From Bacteroidota bacterium (GTDB taxonomy: Bacteria > Bacteroidota > Bacteroidia > Chitinophagales > Chitinophagaceae), in the NCBI GenBank assembly GCA_016868775.1, contig VGFT01000001.1, positions 372,001 through 436,000 of the forward strand: 64,000 bases of DNA, in the 5' to 3' direction. The translations under genes and the position numbers were made by a program. Each line of letters starts with the position of its first letter. Within the stretch, counting starts at the first letter, position 1. The notes under the pieces are model-generated. The model did no database searches and was not told the origin of the DNA. It worked only from the letters and a program-made list of their open reading frames with translations. This document shows positions 52,288-60,416 of this stretch, piece by piece.

Positions 52288-53016
52288 ATGGGAAAAGACC
52301 AGGTTTTCCGAACCGAGATCGAAAAGGCCAGCGATTTCAAATTTGGGGCCAATGTGGCCAAGGTGTTTGATGATATGGTGAACCGTTCCGTGCCCTTCTA
52401 CGGAGAGATCCAGCGGATGATGGCCGAACTGGCAGCGGATCATACCCAACCCGGAACGGACGTGTACGACCTGGGTTGCTCCACCGGAACCACCCTGATC
52501 GGGATGAATGCCTTGGTCGACCCCAACATTCGCTTCGTGGGGATCGACGACTCCCAGGAAATGCTCGACAAATGCAAATCCAAACTGATGGAGATCGGGT
52601 TTTCCCGGGACTATGACCTGCGCTGCGCCGACCTGGGCCAAGGCATAGAAGTGAGCAACGCCTCCGTGGTCGTGCTCTGCCTGACCCTTCAGTTCGTTCG
52701 TCCGATCTACCGCGAGAAACTCCTCCGCGATATCTATGACGGGCTTGTCCCCGGCGGTGTCCTGATCCTGGTAGAAAAGATCCTCGCAGAAGACAGCCGC
52801 TACAACCGCGATTTCATTCGCTATTATTGCGACTACAAGCGCCGAAACGACTACAGCGAAATGGAGATATCCCAAAAACGCGAGGCATTGGAAAATGTAC
52901 TGGTCCCCTATAAACTCAGTGAAAACATCAGCTTGCTGCGCGATCAGGGATTCGCCCACTGCGAAGTATTCTTCAAGTGGTACAATTTCGCCGGACTGAT
53001 CGCCGTGAAAAAATAA
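52288..53016 (+). CDS. cmoA: Carboxy-S-adenosyl-L-methionine synthase
   Basis: About 242 aa from the ATG at 52288 (MGKDQVFRTE); the upstream ORF start lacks homology. CmoA makes carboxy-SAM from SAM and prephenate for wobble uridine modification (cmo5U34) of tRNAs. Family blocks: FGANVAKVFDDMVNRSVPFY, VYDLGCSTGTTL (SAM loop), FVGIDDSQEMLDKC, LTLQFVRP and LILVEKILAEDSRYNRDFI. The partner CmoB is not adjacent and is not in this window. A TACCTTG element lies about 18 nt upstream. The next gene starts 4 nt after its stop, so the two are co-transcribed. Confidence 0.92.
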   Translation: MGKDQVFRTEIEKASDFKFGANVAKVFDDMVNRSVPFYGEIQRMMAELAADHTQPGTDVYDLGCSTGTTLIGMNALVDPNIRFVGIDDSQEMLDKCKSKLMEIGFSRDYDLRCADLGQGIEVSNASVVVLCLTLQFVRPIYREKLLRDIYDGLVPGGVLILVEKILAEDSRYNRDFIRYYCDYKRRNDYSEMEISQKREALENVLVPYKLSENISLLRDQGFAHCEVFFKWYNFAGLIAVKK

Positions 53017-53020
53017 ACGC

Positions 53021-53734
53021 ATGGTTTCCCTCGGTAATTTTTTCTTCAAACACCGCAACTGGCTGTTCATCGCCTTCTATGCAGCCCTTTTTCTACCCTC
53101 GCCAAAACTGTTCCCCCGCGCTATGGAAGGTTGGGCCATCGGAATTGGGCTTACGATCACCATTCTGGGACAGTTGGTACGCGGGCTCACCATCGGCCTT
53201 GCCTACATCGTTCGGGGCGGAAATGAAGGAAAGCCCTATGCCGAAGGCCTGGTGACCGAAGGAATCTTCCGGCACTGTCGCAACCCGCTTTACGTGGGAA
53301 ACATTGGAATGCTTCTGGGCGTAGGCATTCTAGCCAACTCCCTATACTATGTGGCTATCATAATCCCCCTTTTCCTATTCATCTACCAAGCCATCGTATT
53401 GGCCGAAGAAGATTTTCTTAGAAAGAAGTTCGGACCCGGCTTCGATCAGTATTGCCAAGATGTAAACCGCTGGTGGCCACGACTAAAAGGGCTTTCTCAA
53501 ACCCTTAGCAGTATGGAATTCAACTGGAAGCGCTGGATCCTGAAAGAACATACCACCCAATTCATCTGGCTTGCGGGTATAACATTATTGCTTTTTTTAA
53601 ACTACCCCGAGCTAACCGGAAACAACCCCGACTGCCGCAACAACTGGCTGATCGGAATCTTTTCCGGCTTGATTATCATATACGCATTGATCAGAAGATG
53701 GAAGAATCGCGAGCATTTACGGAACAACGTTTAG
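53021..53734 (+). CDS. Isoprenylcysteine/phospholipid methyltransferase-family membrane protein
   Basis: 237 aa with about five membrane segments. The C-terminal-half motif EGLVTEGIFRHCRNPLYVGN, followed by GMLLGVGILANSLYY and EEDFLRKKFGPGFDQYC, is the ICMT/PEMT-like SAM-binding signature (RHPxYxG-type, here RNPLYVG, and EExxL). It likely methylates a lipid, thiol or small membrane substrate; which one is unknown. It lies 4 nt after cmoA, so it may share its SAM context by chance or in function. The stop TAG is inside the first word of a TTTAGGG-type island. Confidence 0.85.
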   Translation: MVSLGNFFFKHRNWLFIAFYAALFLPSPKLFPRAMEGWAIGIGLTITILGQLVRGLTIGLAYIVRGGNEGKPYAEGLVTEGIFRHCRNPLYVGNIGMLLGVGILANSLYYVAIIIPLFLFIYQAIVLAEEDFLRKKFGPGFDQYCQDVNRWWPRLKGLSQTLSSMEFNWKRWILKEHTTQFIWLAGITLLLFLNYPELTGNNPDCRNNWLIGIFSGLIIIYALIRRWKNREHLRNNV

Positions 53735-53813
53735 AAAACAAGGTTTAGCAAATAACAGCATCGTGTACGATTTCATCGTTAAGGACCTAAACGCTAAACC
53801 CTAAACACTAAAC
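53728..53813. repeat. TTTAGGG-type intergenic word island, copy 5
   Basis: Left: CGTTTAGAAAACAAGGTTTAG. Right: CCTAAACGCTAAACCCTAAA plus CACTAAAC. Spacer about 33 nt. The TAG in the first CGTTTAG is the stop of the upstream methyltransferase gene (ending NNV). Lies 11 nt before the nfu -7 element. Confidence 0.75.
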
Positions 53814-53823
53814 TTTTCTTCAC

Positions 53824-53831
53824 TAATTTTG
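53824..53831 (+). promoter_or_regulatory. TAnnTTTG -7 element before the Nfu gene
   Basis: TAATTTTG ends 19 nt before the ATG at 53851. The upstream word island occupies the -33 region. Confidence 0.45.
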
Positions 53832-53850
53832 CACTCAAGAATCTATTGCT

Positions 53851-54450
53851 ATGATCAAGACCGGAAACCCCATTATCAGTATCTATACGGAAATGACCCC
53901 CAACCCGGAGACAATGAAGTTTGTCGCAAACAAACTCCTCTACCCGGGGAAAAGCGCAGATTTTCCGGATGTGGCATCGGCCGCTCCCTCAGCATTGGCA
54001 ACCGAGCTTTTCGGATTTCCTTTTATAAAGGCCGTATTCATCGCCAGCAACTTCGTAACGCTGACCAAAACCGCCGAAACAGACTGGAACGATGCAATCC
54101 CACCCATCCGGCAGTTCCTAAAGGATTATCTGGAAGAAGGCAAGTCTGTGATCAATGAGGAAGAAATGGCACAACGCCGTACTCAGCAAAGCAGCAATGA
54201 GGTTTCGGCAGACGATGATGATGTTGTAAAACGAATCAAAGAATTACTCGATAACTACGTTCGCCCCGCCGTAGAAATGGACGGAGGTGCCATCCAATTC
54301 AAAAACTACTCGAACGGAACCGTAAGCCTCGCCATGCAAGGAAGTTGCAGCGGCTGTCCCTCTTCCATGATCACGCTTAAGGCGGGCATTGAGGGGATGA
54401 TGAAACGAATGATCCCCGAAGTCACAGAGGTCGTAGCCGAATCTGAGTAA
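53851..54450 (+). CDS. Nfu-type iron-sulfur scaffold/carrier protein
   Basis: 199 aa. The N-terminal Nfu domain (about 8-95; IYTEMTPNPETMKFVANK, LFGFPFIKAVFIASNFVTLTK) is joined by an acidic, Gln/Ser-rich linker to the C-terminal NifU domain (about 125-199; VRPAVEMDGGAIQF, GSCSGCPSSMITLK). The CxxC motif in the latter binds a 4Fe-4S cluster for transfer to client enzymes. It has its own promoter element. The downstream hairpin is shared with the convergent beta-barrel gene but gives a T-run only on the minus strand. Confidence 0.95.
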   Translation: MIKTGNPIISIYTEMTPNPETMKFVANKLLYPGKSADFPDVASAAPSALATELFGFPFIKAVFIASNFVTLTKTAETDWNDAIPPIRQFLKDYLEEGKSVINEEEMAQRRTQQSSNEVSADDDDVVKRIKELLDNYVRPAVEMDGGAIQFKNYSNGTVSLAMQGSCSGCPSSMITLKAGIEGMMKRMIPEVTEVVAESE

Positions 54451-54461
54451 TCCCCCTGCAT

Positions 54462-54490
54462 AAAAAAATCTCCCGGTTGCCCGGGAGATT
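54462..54490 (-). terminator. Intrinsic terminator for the beta-barrel gene (minus strand)
   Basis: Stem AATCTCCCGG / CCGGGAGATT with a 4-nt loop. On the minus strand it is followed by seven T residues, so it terminates the convergent beta-barrel transcript. On the plus strand it lies 16 nt after the nfu stop without a T-run. Confidence 0.85.
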
Positions 54491-54513
54491 GGTACAAACA
54501 GATTCATATCCGG

Positions 54514-55190
54514 TCAGAGTCTAAAACCCACACCACCGGTCAGATTCAACACGGACATCCGCTGTTTGATCTTTTCAGTAAAGGAATCATCATAGGATGT
54601 AATCGTAAAATCAGGCTCGAGAAACGTAAAATCTGCATTGGCAAAAATGTAGATCCGCGAATTATTCGTCTTCACCCGAATGTTCGCCCCGCCTTGCATT
54701 ACGGGCGTGGTGCTCCAATCTTCTTTGAGCAGGGCATTCCCCTGATATTTCACCCGGGGGCATTGGCCGAAGCCACCCCCGCCATGGCTCGTAGATCCAG
54801 ACTGACCTGATCATCCAAGTCTAACGTAACAACCGGTCCAACCGTTACCCCAAAATACTGCCAGTGATCCAGACTCACCGAGATAGACCCACCATTGTCG
54901 GGAACGCTCACGGTCTTGGCAGCATTGAAGAAATTATAAAAAGCACCGGCGCCAAGTCCCAAGTTTTTGCCGAGCTTATACCCATATTGCACACCCACAT
55001 TTACCCCGGTCTTGGCAAACCCTGCTTCCTCGTTGGAGAGCGTATTGCTGCCAAAATCACCCACCGGAAATCCGGCGCCCACATGCACCGCCAGGTATTG
55101 ATACTTTTCGGGGGTCTTCTCCGAATTATCCTGCGCCCACATGAACAAGGGCAAAACAATCAGAATCGTAGTGTAAAAATGTTTTTTCAT
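54514..55190 (-). pseudogene. Outer-membrane beta-barrel protein gene with a single-base frameshift
   Basis: Two ORF-track entries form one gene. The first (54750-55190) has a signal peptide ending MWAQ and barrel strands (YLAVHVGAGFPVGDFG, NVGVQYGYKLGKNLGLGAGAF) and stops at SANAPG. The second frame (54514-54753) continues directly as VKYQGNALLKEDWST to a natural barrel end (LTGGVGFRL). Adding one base in the C3/G5 tract at 54753-54760 restores a protein of about 225 aa. The function is unknown; it looks like a small 8-strand porin-like OmpW/OmpX-type barrel. A real frameshift, a phase-variable tract or a sequencing error are all possible. Confidence 0.8.
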
Positions 55191-55295
55191 GCGTTTAAGT
55201 TTTGATGATGAATGTGTCGCAAACTACTCGTCACACCCGCGCCCATCAATGACGATAGACGTTGTAATGACTGACGGGCATCAGTCCATACCAAT

Positions 55296-55303
55296 TACCT
55301 TTG
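55296..55303 (+). promoter_or_regulatory. TAnnTTTG -7 element before pnuC
   Basis: TACCTTTG ends 6 nt before the ATG at 55310, predicting a transcript start at or next to the start codon. No riboswitch-like structure fits in so short a leader. Confidence 0.4.
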
Positions 55304-55309
55304 TGTCCT

Positions 55310-55888
55310 ATGTGGGAAAACCCCTTGGAGATCATCGCCGCGCTGGCAGGAATTATAAGTGTGTGGTTCAGTAAAAAAGAATCGGTGTGGGTGTATCCGG
55401 TCGGTCTGGTTAACACCCTTATTTACATATGGATCAGTCTCGATGCACACCTCGCAGGCGAGGCAACCGTTAACCTGTATTACAGTGCCATGAGCCTATA
55501 CGGATGGCAGCAATGGACGCGCCGAAATCCCCAACAACAGGTCATTTTACAAATCACGTTCAGTAACCGCCAGATGGTCGTCAGACAACTCACCTTTTTT
55601 CTAAGTTGCTTTGTCATCCTGTTTTTCAGCATACAATACCTGAAGGCTTCCTTTTTCGAAGGAGCCATTCCGTGGGCCGATGCCCTCGCCGCCGCCACCG
55701 CTTTCACCGGGATGTGGCTAATGACCCGAAAAAAAGTGGAAAGCTGGTACTGGTGGATCGCCACCAACCTCTGTTCCATTCCCCTTTACTATGTAAAAGA
55801 ATTAAAGGTCACCAGCCTTTATTACCTAGTCCTGCTCGTTCTGGCCATTGCCGGTTTGAACGAGTGGAAAAAACGCGCCCGCACATGA
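55310..55888 (+). CDS. pnuC: Nicotinamide riboside transporter PnuC
   Basis: About 192 aa from the ATG at 55310 (MWENPLEIIAALAGIISVWFS); the ORF-track start is a TTG three codons earlier. Seven membrane segments. Family features: SVWVYPVGLVNTLIYIW, LYYSAMSLYGWQQW (the WxxWxxN-like substrate region) and SWYWWIATNLCSIPLYYVKE. It imports nicotinamide riboside by facilitated diffusion, trapped by phosphorylation. Its stop codon overlaps the ATG of the kinase gene (ATGA), so uptake and trapping are translationally coupled. Confidence 0.93.
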   Translation: MWENPLEIIAALAGIISVWFSKKESVWVYPVGLVNTLIYIWISLDAHLAGEATVNLYYSAMSLYGWQQWTRRNPQQQVILQITFSNRQMVVRQLTFFLSCFVILFFSIQYLKASFFEGAIPWADALAAATAFTGMWLMTRKKVESWYWWIATNLCSIPLYYVKELKVTSLYYLVLLVLAIAGLNEWKKRART

Positions 55889-56460
55889 TCCGTAAAGTCG
55901 TTGTAATTGGACCGGAAAGCACCGGCAAATCCACCCTCTGCGAACAACTCGCCCAATACTACGAAACCCGCTGGTGTCCGGAATATGCCCGTTCCTGGCT
56001 CTTGCAAAATGGAACCCAATACAGCTTTGAAGACCTCCTGACCATCGCGGAAGGACAACTTCAACTCGAAGATGAATACACCCACAAACTCGAAAATGAA
56101 TCGTTGCCCCTGCTCGAAAGCGGCGGAAACATTCCGCTCATTATCGACACCGATATGTATGTAATGAAGGTTTGGTGTGAATTTGTATTTGGGAAATGCC
56201 ACCGGTTCGTACTCGACCATATCCTAAAAAGAAAATATGACCTGTATCTGCTCTGTGATACAGACCTGCCTTGGACAAAAGACGAATTACGCGAATACCC
56301 CGATCTGAAAACCCGGCAAGCACTTTTCCGGATGTACAAAGATTTGCTCATCAATCAATCGACTCCTTGGTCGCTCGTTACGGGCAATGGAGAAGAAAGA
56401 CTTCAGTCGGCCCTCCGAGAGGTAAATAAAATGCTTTCTCAATCTGCCCTAATTTCGTAA
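55885..56460 (+). CDS. NadR-type nicotinamide riboside kinase (AAA family ATPase)
   Basis: 191 aa from the ATG at 55885; the long ORF-track start at 55606 is antiframe through pnuC and not real. P-loop IGPESTGKSTLCEQLA, then EYARSWLLQNG, and IIDTDMYVMKVWCEFVFGK with DLYLLCDTDLPWTKDELREYP. This is the ribosylnicotinamide-kinase domain of NadR without its adenylyltransferase or DNA-binding parts. It phosphorylates nicotinamide riboside imported by PnuC to NMN for NAD synthesis. It overlaps pnuC by 4 nt, and the GT39 gene starts 2 nt after its stop. Confidence 0.9.
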   Translation: MIRKVVVIGPESTGKSTLCEQLAQYYETRWCPEYARSWLLQNGTQYSFEDLLTIAEGQLQLEDEYTHKLENESLPLLESGGNIPLIIDTDMYVMKVWCEFVFGKCHRFVLDHILKRKYDLYLLCDTDLPWTKDELREYPDLKTRQALFRMYKDLLINQSTPWSLVTGNGEERLQSALREVNKMLSQSALIS

Positions 56461-56462
56461 GG

Positions 56463-58124
56463 ATGAATGCGTCGCCCTCTGCATCGCCCACTCGATCCTT
56501 CCATCCACTATTCTATCTTCTTTGGCTTTTGATAGCGGGGATCCAAGCCAGCCAAACCGAACTGCTCGACGACGAAGCCTACTACTGGGTTTTCAGCCAA
56601 CACCTCGATTGGGGCTATTTCGATCACCCGCCCATGACCGCCCTGCTCATCCGTGCCGGCTACTGGATTTTTCCCAATGAATTGGGCGTTCGCCTTCTCT
56701 CCATACTTCTTTCTACCGCTACCCTCTGGCTGCTAAAGGAAATGACGCTTCGAAACGATCCACGCCTTTTTTACTCCATCGCCTTGTCAATGATCGCACT
56801 GCAGATCGGTGGCATTCTGGCCGTTCCCGACATTCCTCTTATGTTTTTTACAGCACTTGGCTTTTATCGATACGACTTGTTTTTAAAAAAAGAGACGTGG
56901 CAAAAGGCGATTCTATTGGGACTCGTAATCGCCTGTTTACTTTACAGCAAATATCACGGTGTGTTGATCCTGTTGTTTATTGTCCTCTCGAATCCTAAAC
57001 TGCTTCAAAAACCACTTATATATCTGGCAGGAACGCTGGCACTGTTGCTGTTTCTTCCACACCTGTGGTGGCAATATCAACACGACTGGGTTAGCTTCCG
57101 CTACCACCTGCAAGAAAGTAACGTCAACCCAAATAAATTTTCTTACACAGTCGAGTATTTGATCGGACAATTATTTTTACCGGGACCATTGGTCGGCCTC
57201 CTGCTTCTGCCGGCGGCTTTTTTTTTTCAAGTACGTACCTCCTTTGAACGTTCCTTGCGTTACACAGCGATCGGAATTTATCTGTTCTTTTTACTGAGTT
57301 CCTTTCGCGGACGGGTAGAGGGCAATTGGACGGCCCCCGCCCTAATTCCGCTGATCCTACTGGCGCACGGATATCTGGCAGAAAAGAAAACCTGGCAGAA
57401 GGCACTCTTCCGGCTGCTGCCCGTCAGCCTACTTATTATCCTGATACTGCGCATCGGGTTGATAGTAGATATTATTCCCTCAAAAGCGATCGCCTCCCGT
57501 TTTCATAGCTGGAAAGATTGGCCAGATACATTGAGGGGGCGAACGAACGGACTACCGGTCGTGTGGCTGAACTCCTATCAGCGTGCATCTAAATTCGCTT
57601 TCTATTCGGGACAAGCCACCCACTCCCTGAATTTTTACCGCGAACGCCGAAACAATTATAATTTCTGGTCGATCGAAGATTCCTTACAGGGAAAGCCGGT
57701 CGCCCTTGCAGATATTTATGATATGCATCGGTTCAGCGATTCCATTCAAACCCCATTGGGTTGGGTGGGATATCGGATCGATTCTTCGTTTCAAGGCACT
57801 TCCAAGTATTGGTTCGAACCCCTCACAGATCGCGTCAATTCCCGATCCGGAGATTCAATTCGTTTTTCCGGATTTTTTTATTCGCCCCCTCGGGGTAGTA
57901 AGATCCAAGGATGCCGGATCGGCGTTTTTCAAAAAGGAAAATGGCTGGAAGATTGGGTGCTTCCCGAAGTATTCTGGTATCCTTCCAGCGATGGGAATTT
58001 TTTTACTGTTCAGGTAAAAAACTCGTTAGCACCCGGAGAATACGTGTTGGTGCTGGCCCTGAATGCACCCGGACTCCCGCCTACGCACAACAGCCGAAAA
58101 ATAAAACTGCGGGTAAGTCAATAG
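56463..58124 (+). CDS. GT39/ArnT-like polyprenyl-phosphate glycosyltransferase
   Basis: 553 aa with about eleven membrane segments. The early periplasmic loop ELLDDEAYYWVFSQHLDWGYFDHPP has the acidic residues expected for GT39/PMT_2 catalysis. The membrane core runs to about 370. A soluble C-terminal domain of about 180 residues follows (SGFFYSPPRGSKIQG, SLAPGEYVLVLALNAPG), beta-rich. It is likely to move a sugar from a polyprenyl phosphate donor to lipid A, protein or glycan at the outer face of the inner membrane. It starts 2 nt after the riboside kinase, so it is transcribed with pnuC. Its end overlaps the convergent mtgA gene by 7 nt. Confidence 0.88.
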   Translation: MNASPSASPTRSFHPLFYLLWLLIAGIQASQTELLDDEAYYWVFSQHLDWGYFDHPPMTALLIRAGYWIFPNELGVRLLSILLSTATLWLLKEMTLRNDPRLFYSIALSMIALQIGGILAVPDIPLMFFTALGFYRYDLFLKKETWQKAILLGLVIACLLYSKYHGVLILLFIVLSNPKLLQKPLIYLAGTLALLLFLPHLWWQYQHDWVSFRYHLQESNVNPNKFSYTVEYLIGQLFLPGPLVGLLLLPAAFFFQVRTSFERSLRYTAIGIYLFFLLSSFRGRVEGNWTAPALIPLILLAHGYLAEKKTWQKALFRLLPVSLLIILILRIGLIVDIIPSKAIASRFHSWKDWPDTLRGRTNGLPVVWLNSYQRASKFAFYSGQATHSLNFYRERRNNYNFWSIEDSLQGKPVALADIYDMHRFSDSIQTPLGWVGYRIDSSFQGTSKYWFEPLTDRVNSRSGDSIRFSGFFYSPPRGSKIQGCRIGVFQKGKWLEDWVLPEVFWYPSSDGNFFTVQVKNSLAPGEYVLVLALNAPGLPPTHNSRKIKLRVSQ

Positions 58125-58849
58125 GTGCCCGGCGTCCCCGAGTGCAACAACTCCTGAATCTCGGGAATTGGGGCGATGTGGCCCATTTGGGTTTGAATGG
58201 ACCGAGCGCGACCGGAAACATAACCGGAAAGCGGTTTGATCTTATAGCGCTTCGGACTGGGGAGGACGGCTGCGATCAAGGAAGCTTCCTGTCGATTTAA
58301 CCGACTGGCAGGTTTATTGAAGTAATAGCGAGCAGCAGCTTCAATGCCAAATATTCCTCGCCCCATCTCAATGACATTGAGATATACTTCCATGATCCGT
58401 TCCTTTCCCCAGAAAAGCTCGATCAAAAAAGTAAAATAGAATTCCAATCCCTTCCGAACATAACTGCGCCCCTGCCAGAGAAATACATTTTTTGCTGTCT
58501 GCTGACTAATGGTGCTGCCGCCGCGGATCTTATCGGGTCGGCGTTCATTGTGTTTCAAAGCCTGCCGAATACGATCCCAAAGAAATCCGGAATGTTCGTG
58601 AAAGAGCTGATCCTCGGAAGACATCACCGCCAGCATGGCTTGAGCAGAGATCTCTGAACGATCGACATAATCCCGCTTCAACCCATTTCCCTGTACCCAA
58701 TTGACGAGCTGGGTGATCGTAATGGGTGGATCGACCCAGCGTAATACGATCACATAAGAAAGATGAAAGAAGAAGAAAAAATATAAGGAGCCCTTTACGA
58801 TGCGCCACAGCCGCTCGCGAAATGTGGGGGAGGAGGCGGGAGATGACAT
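58118..58849 (-). CDS. mtgA: Monofunctional peptidoglycan glycosyltransferase
   Basis: 243 aa. One membrane helix (GSLYFFFFFHLSYVIVL) then a GT51 domain with its motifs: MSSEDQLFHEHSGF (catalytic Glu), GGSTISQQTAKNVFLWQ, KERIMEVYLNVIEMG and a family C-terminus (ASLIAAVLPSPKRY). It polymerises lipid II into glycan strands without a transpeptidase domain. Last gene of a minus-strand operon: it starts 7 nt after the GH3-family gene, which itself follows a GT2 gene. Confidence 0.95.
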   Translation of the reverse strand: MSSPASSPTFRERLWRIVKGSLYFFFFFHLSYVIVLRWVDPPITITQLVNWVQGNGLKRDYVDRSEISAQAMLAVMSSEDQLFHEHSGFLWDRIRQALKHNERRPDKIRGGSTISQQTAKNVFLWQGRSYVRKGLEFYFTFLIELFWGKERIMEVYLNVIEMGRGIFGIEAAARYYFNKPASRLNRQEASLIAAVLPSPKRYKIKPLSGYVSGRARSIQTQMGHIAPIPEIQELLHSGTPGTY

Positions 58850-58856
58850 GGTAGAA

Positions 58857-60383
58857 TCAACGACGGCTTAAAAAGGCTTCCCAATCGGCCAACATTTTAC
58901 CTTTCATTACCCGGGGGAATTTATGTTGACTGCCGATCTTGCCTTTTTCGGCCATGAATTGCATATAGGTTTCTTCCGGCAATACCTCCAAAAAAACTTC
59001 CTTAAGTGCGCTGTCGCGTTCAACCGCATAATCATCATTCTGCTCGCGTAAGATCGCATCGATCCGATTGCGCAGGGTGTTGGGATCGACCGAATCATTC
59101 GTAGATACATACCAGCGATGTGCAAAGAAGTTTTGATAAGGAAACCCAACGACGGTGTATTCCGGTATGCTGATGTTGAATTCGCGGCTGATCTGCTCAA
59201 TGGCCTTATTCATATTTTCCACACTAAGGTGCTCGCCGGTGAGACTTAAAAAATGTTTGGTGCGGCCAGTGATCAGCACCTCGTGATGGTCCAGGTCTAC
59301 AAAACGAATCGTATCGCCAATGAGATAACGCCAGGTCCCGGCGTTTGTACTCATCAGTAAGGCATATTCCCTTCCGGCCTCTACTTCGTGGATCATTTTG
59401 GTCTCCGCACCCGGACGAGGATTCCCCTCTCCATCGAAATTTTTTTCATCAAAGGGAATGAATTCAAAAAATATATTGTTGTTTAAGATCAACTGCATGC
59501 CTTTGGCGTATTCCCTCGTTTTGTAGGCAATAAATCCCTCGCTCGACAGATAATTCTCGATGTAAACGATGGGTTTCCCCAATAATTTCTCGAAACCCTT
59601 TTTATAGGGTTCAAAGGCTACCCCGCCGTGGACAAAAAAGCTAAAATTGGGCCAGATCTCGTGAATATTCTTCAGCTTGTAATGATCGATGATCATTTCC
59701 ATACACATCTGGCACCAGGCGGGAACACCAACGATATAGCCGATATCCCATTCTTTGGCGTGCTCTACGATCTCATTCAACTTATCGTTCCAGTTAGCTA
59801 TGGCTGCAATTCTTCCTCCCGGCTTGTAAAACGTCTGAAACCAAAACGGTCGTTTTTTGGCCAGGATCCCACTGAGGTCGCCTGCATACCAGCCGGCATT
59901 TCCTTTTTTGAGATCGGTAGCACCGCCAAGCATTAAAAATCCCTTGGTCATTGCCCGCTTGTTGGCCTCTTCGTAGCGAATGATGCTGATGAGTTGTCGG
60001 ACCGAATTGATCATGTTGCTCCGCACCATTTCCTGAGTTACCGGAATGTATTTGCTGGCCGCCTCCGAGGTGCCGGAGCTCAGGGCATAATATTTGATCT
60101 TGCCGGGCCAGGCAACATCCGGAACACCATCCAGCGTCTTTTTCCACCATTTTTCATAGATGGCGTTGTAATCATGGATAGGCACTTGTTCCTGAAAGCT
60201 TTTCCCGATGTGTTGGCTAAGCAAGATGTCGTCGAATCGGTGGTGCTGTCCAAATTCGGTGAAGCGGGCTTTTCGTAAAAGTTTTCGCAGAACGCGTAAT
60301 TGCTGGCGTCGGGCATCATTCTCCGGTATCCGAAGGGCAGCGGCCAGGGCGCGAGGAAGTTTGAGGTCAATGATGGTCGCCAT
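58857..60383 (-). CDS. Bacterial GH3-family (auxin-responsive GH3-like) adenylating protein
   Basis: About 508 aa from the ATG at 60383 (MATIIDLKLPRALA). Similar to plant GH3 acyl-acid amido synthetases, which adenylate carboxylates and couple them to amino acids. Visible blocks: YYALSSGTSEAASKYIPVT (ATP-phosphate loop), FFVHGGVAFEPYKKGFEKLL, YLSSEGFIAYKT and GDTIRFVDLDHHEVLITGRTKHFL. The bacterial role is not established. It sits between a GT2 glycosyltransferase (33 nt) and the peptidoglycan glycosyltransferase MtgA (7 nt), so involvement in envelope assembly is a reasonable guess, for example amidation of a lipid or wall component. Confidence 0.88.
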   Translation of the reverse strand: MATIIDLKLPRALAAALRIPENDARRQQLRVLRKLLRKARFTEFGQHHRFDDILLSQHIGKSFQEQVPIHDYNAIYEKWWKKTLDGVPDVAWPGKIKYYALSSGTSEAASKYIPVTQEMVRSNMINSVRQLISIIRYEEANKRAMTKGFLMLGGATDLKKGNAGWYAGDLSGILAKKRPFWFQTFYKPGGRIAAIANWNDKLNEIVEHAKEWDIGYIVGVPAWCQMCMEMIIDHYKLKNIHEIWPNFSFFVHGGVAFEPYKKGFEKLLGKPIVYIENYLSSEGFIAYKTREYAKGMQLILNNNIFFEFIPFDEKNFDGEGNPRPGAETKMIHEVEAGREYALLMSTNAGTWRYLIGDTIRFVDLDHHEVLITGRTKHFLSLTGEHLSVENMNKAIEQISREFNISIPEYTVVGFPYQNFFAHRWYVSTNDSVDPNTLRNRIDAILREQNDDYAVERDSALKEVFLEVLPEETYMQFMAEKGKIGSQHKFPRVMKGKMLADWEAFLSRR

Positions 60384-60416
60384 GAAGGGTTGGTCAGCCA
60401 GTGCGAAGATAATCAA

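Noticed and set aside
55191-55309. NAD- or nicotinamide-responsive riboswitch upstream of pnuC
   Set aside because: Short spacer without a recognisable aptamer; the -7 element lies 6 nt before the ATG.
55606-55884. Long N-terminal extension of the nicotinamide riboside kinase in the ORF track
   Set aside because: It runs through pnuC in another frame; the ATG at 55885 starts the P-loop domain and overlaps the pnuC stop in the usual ATGA manner.
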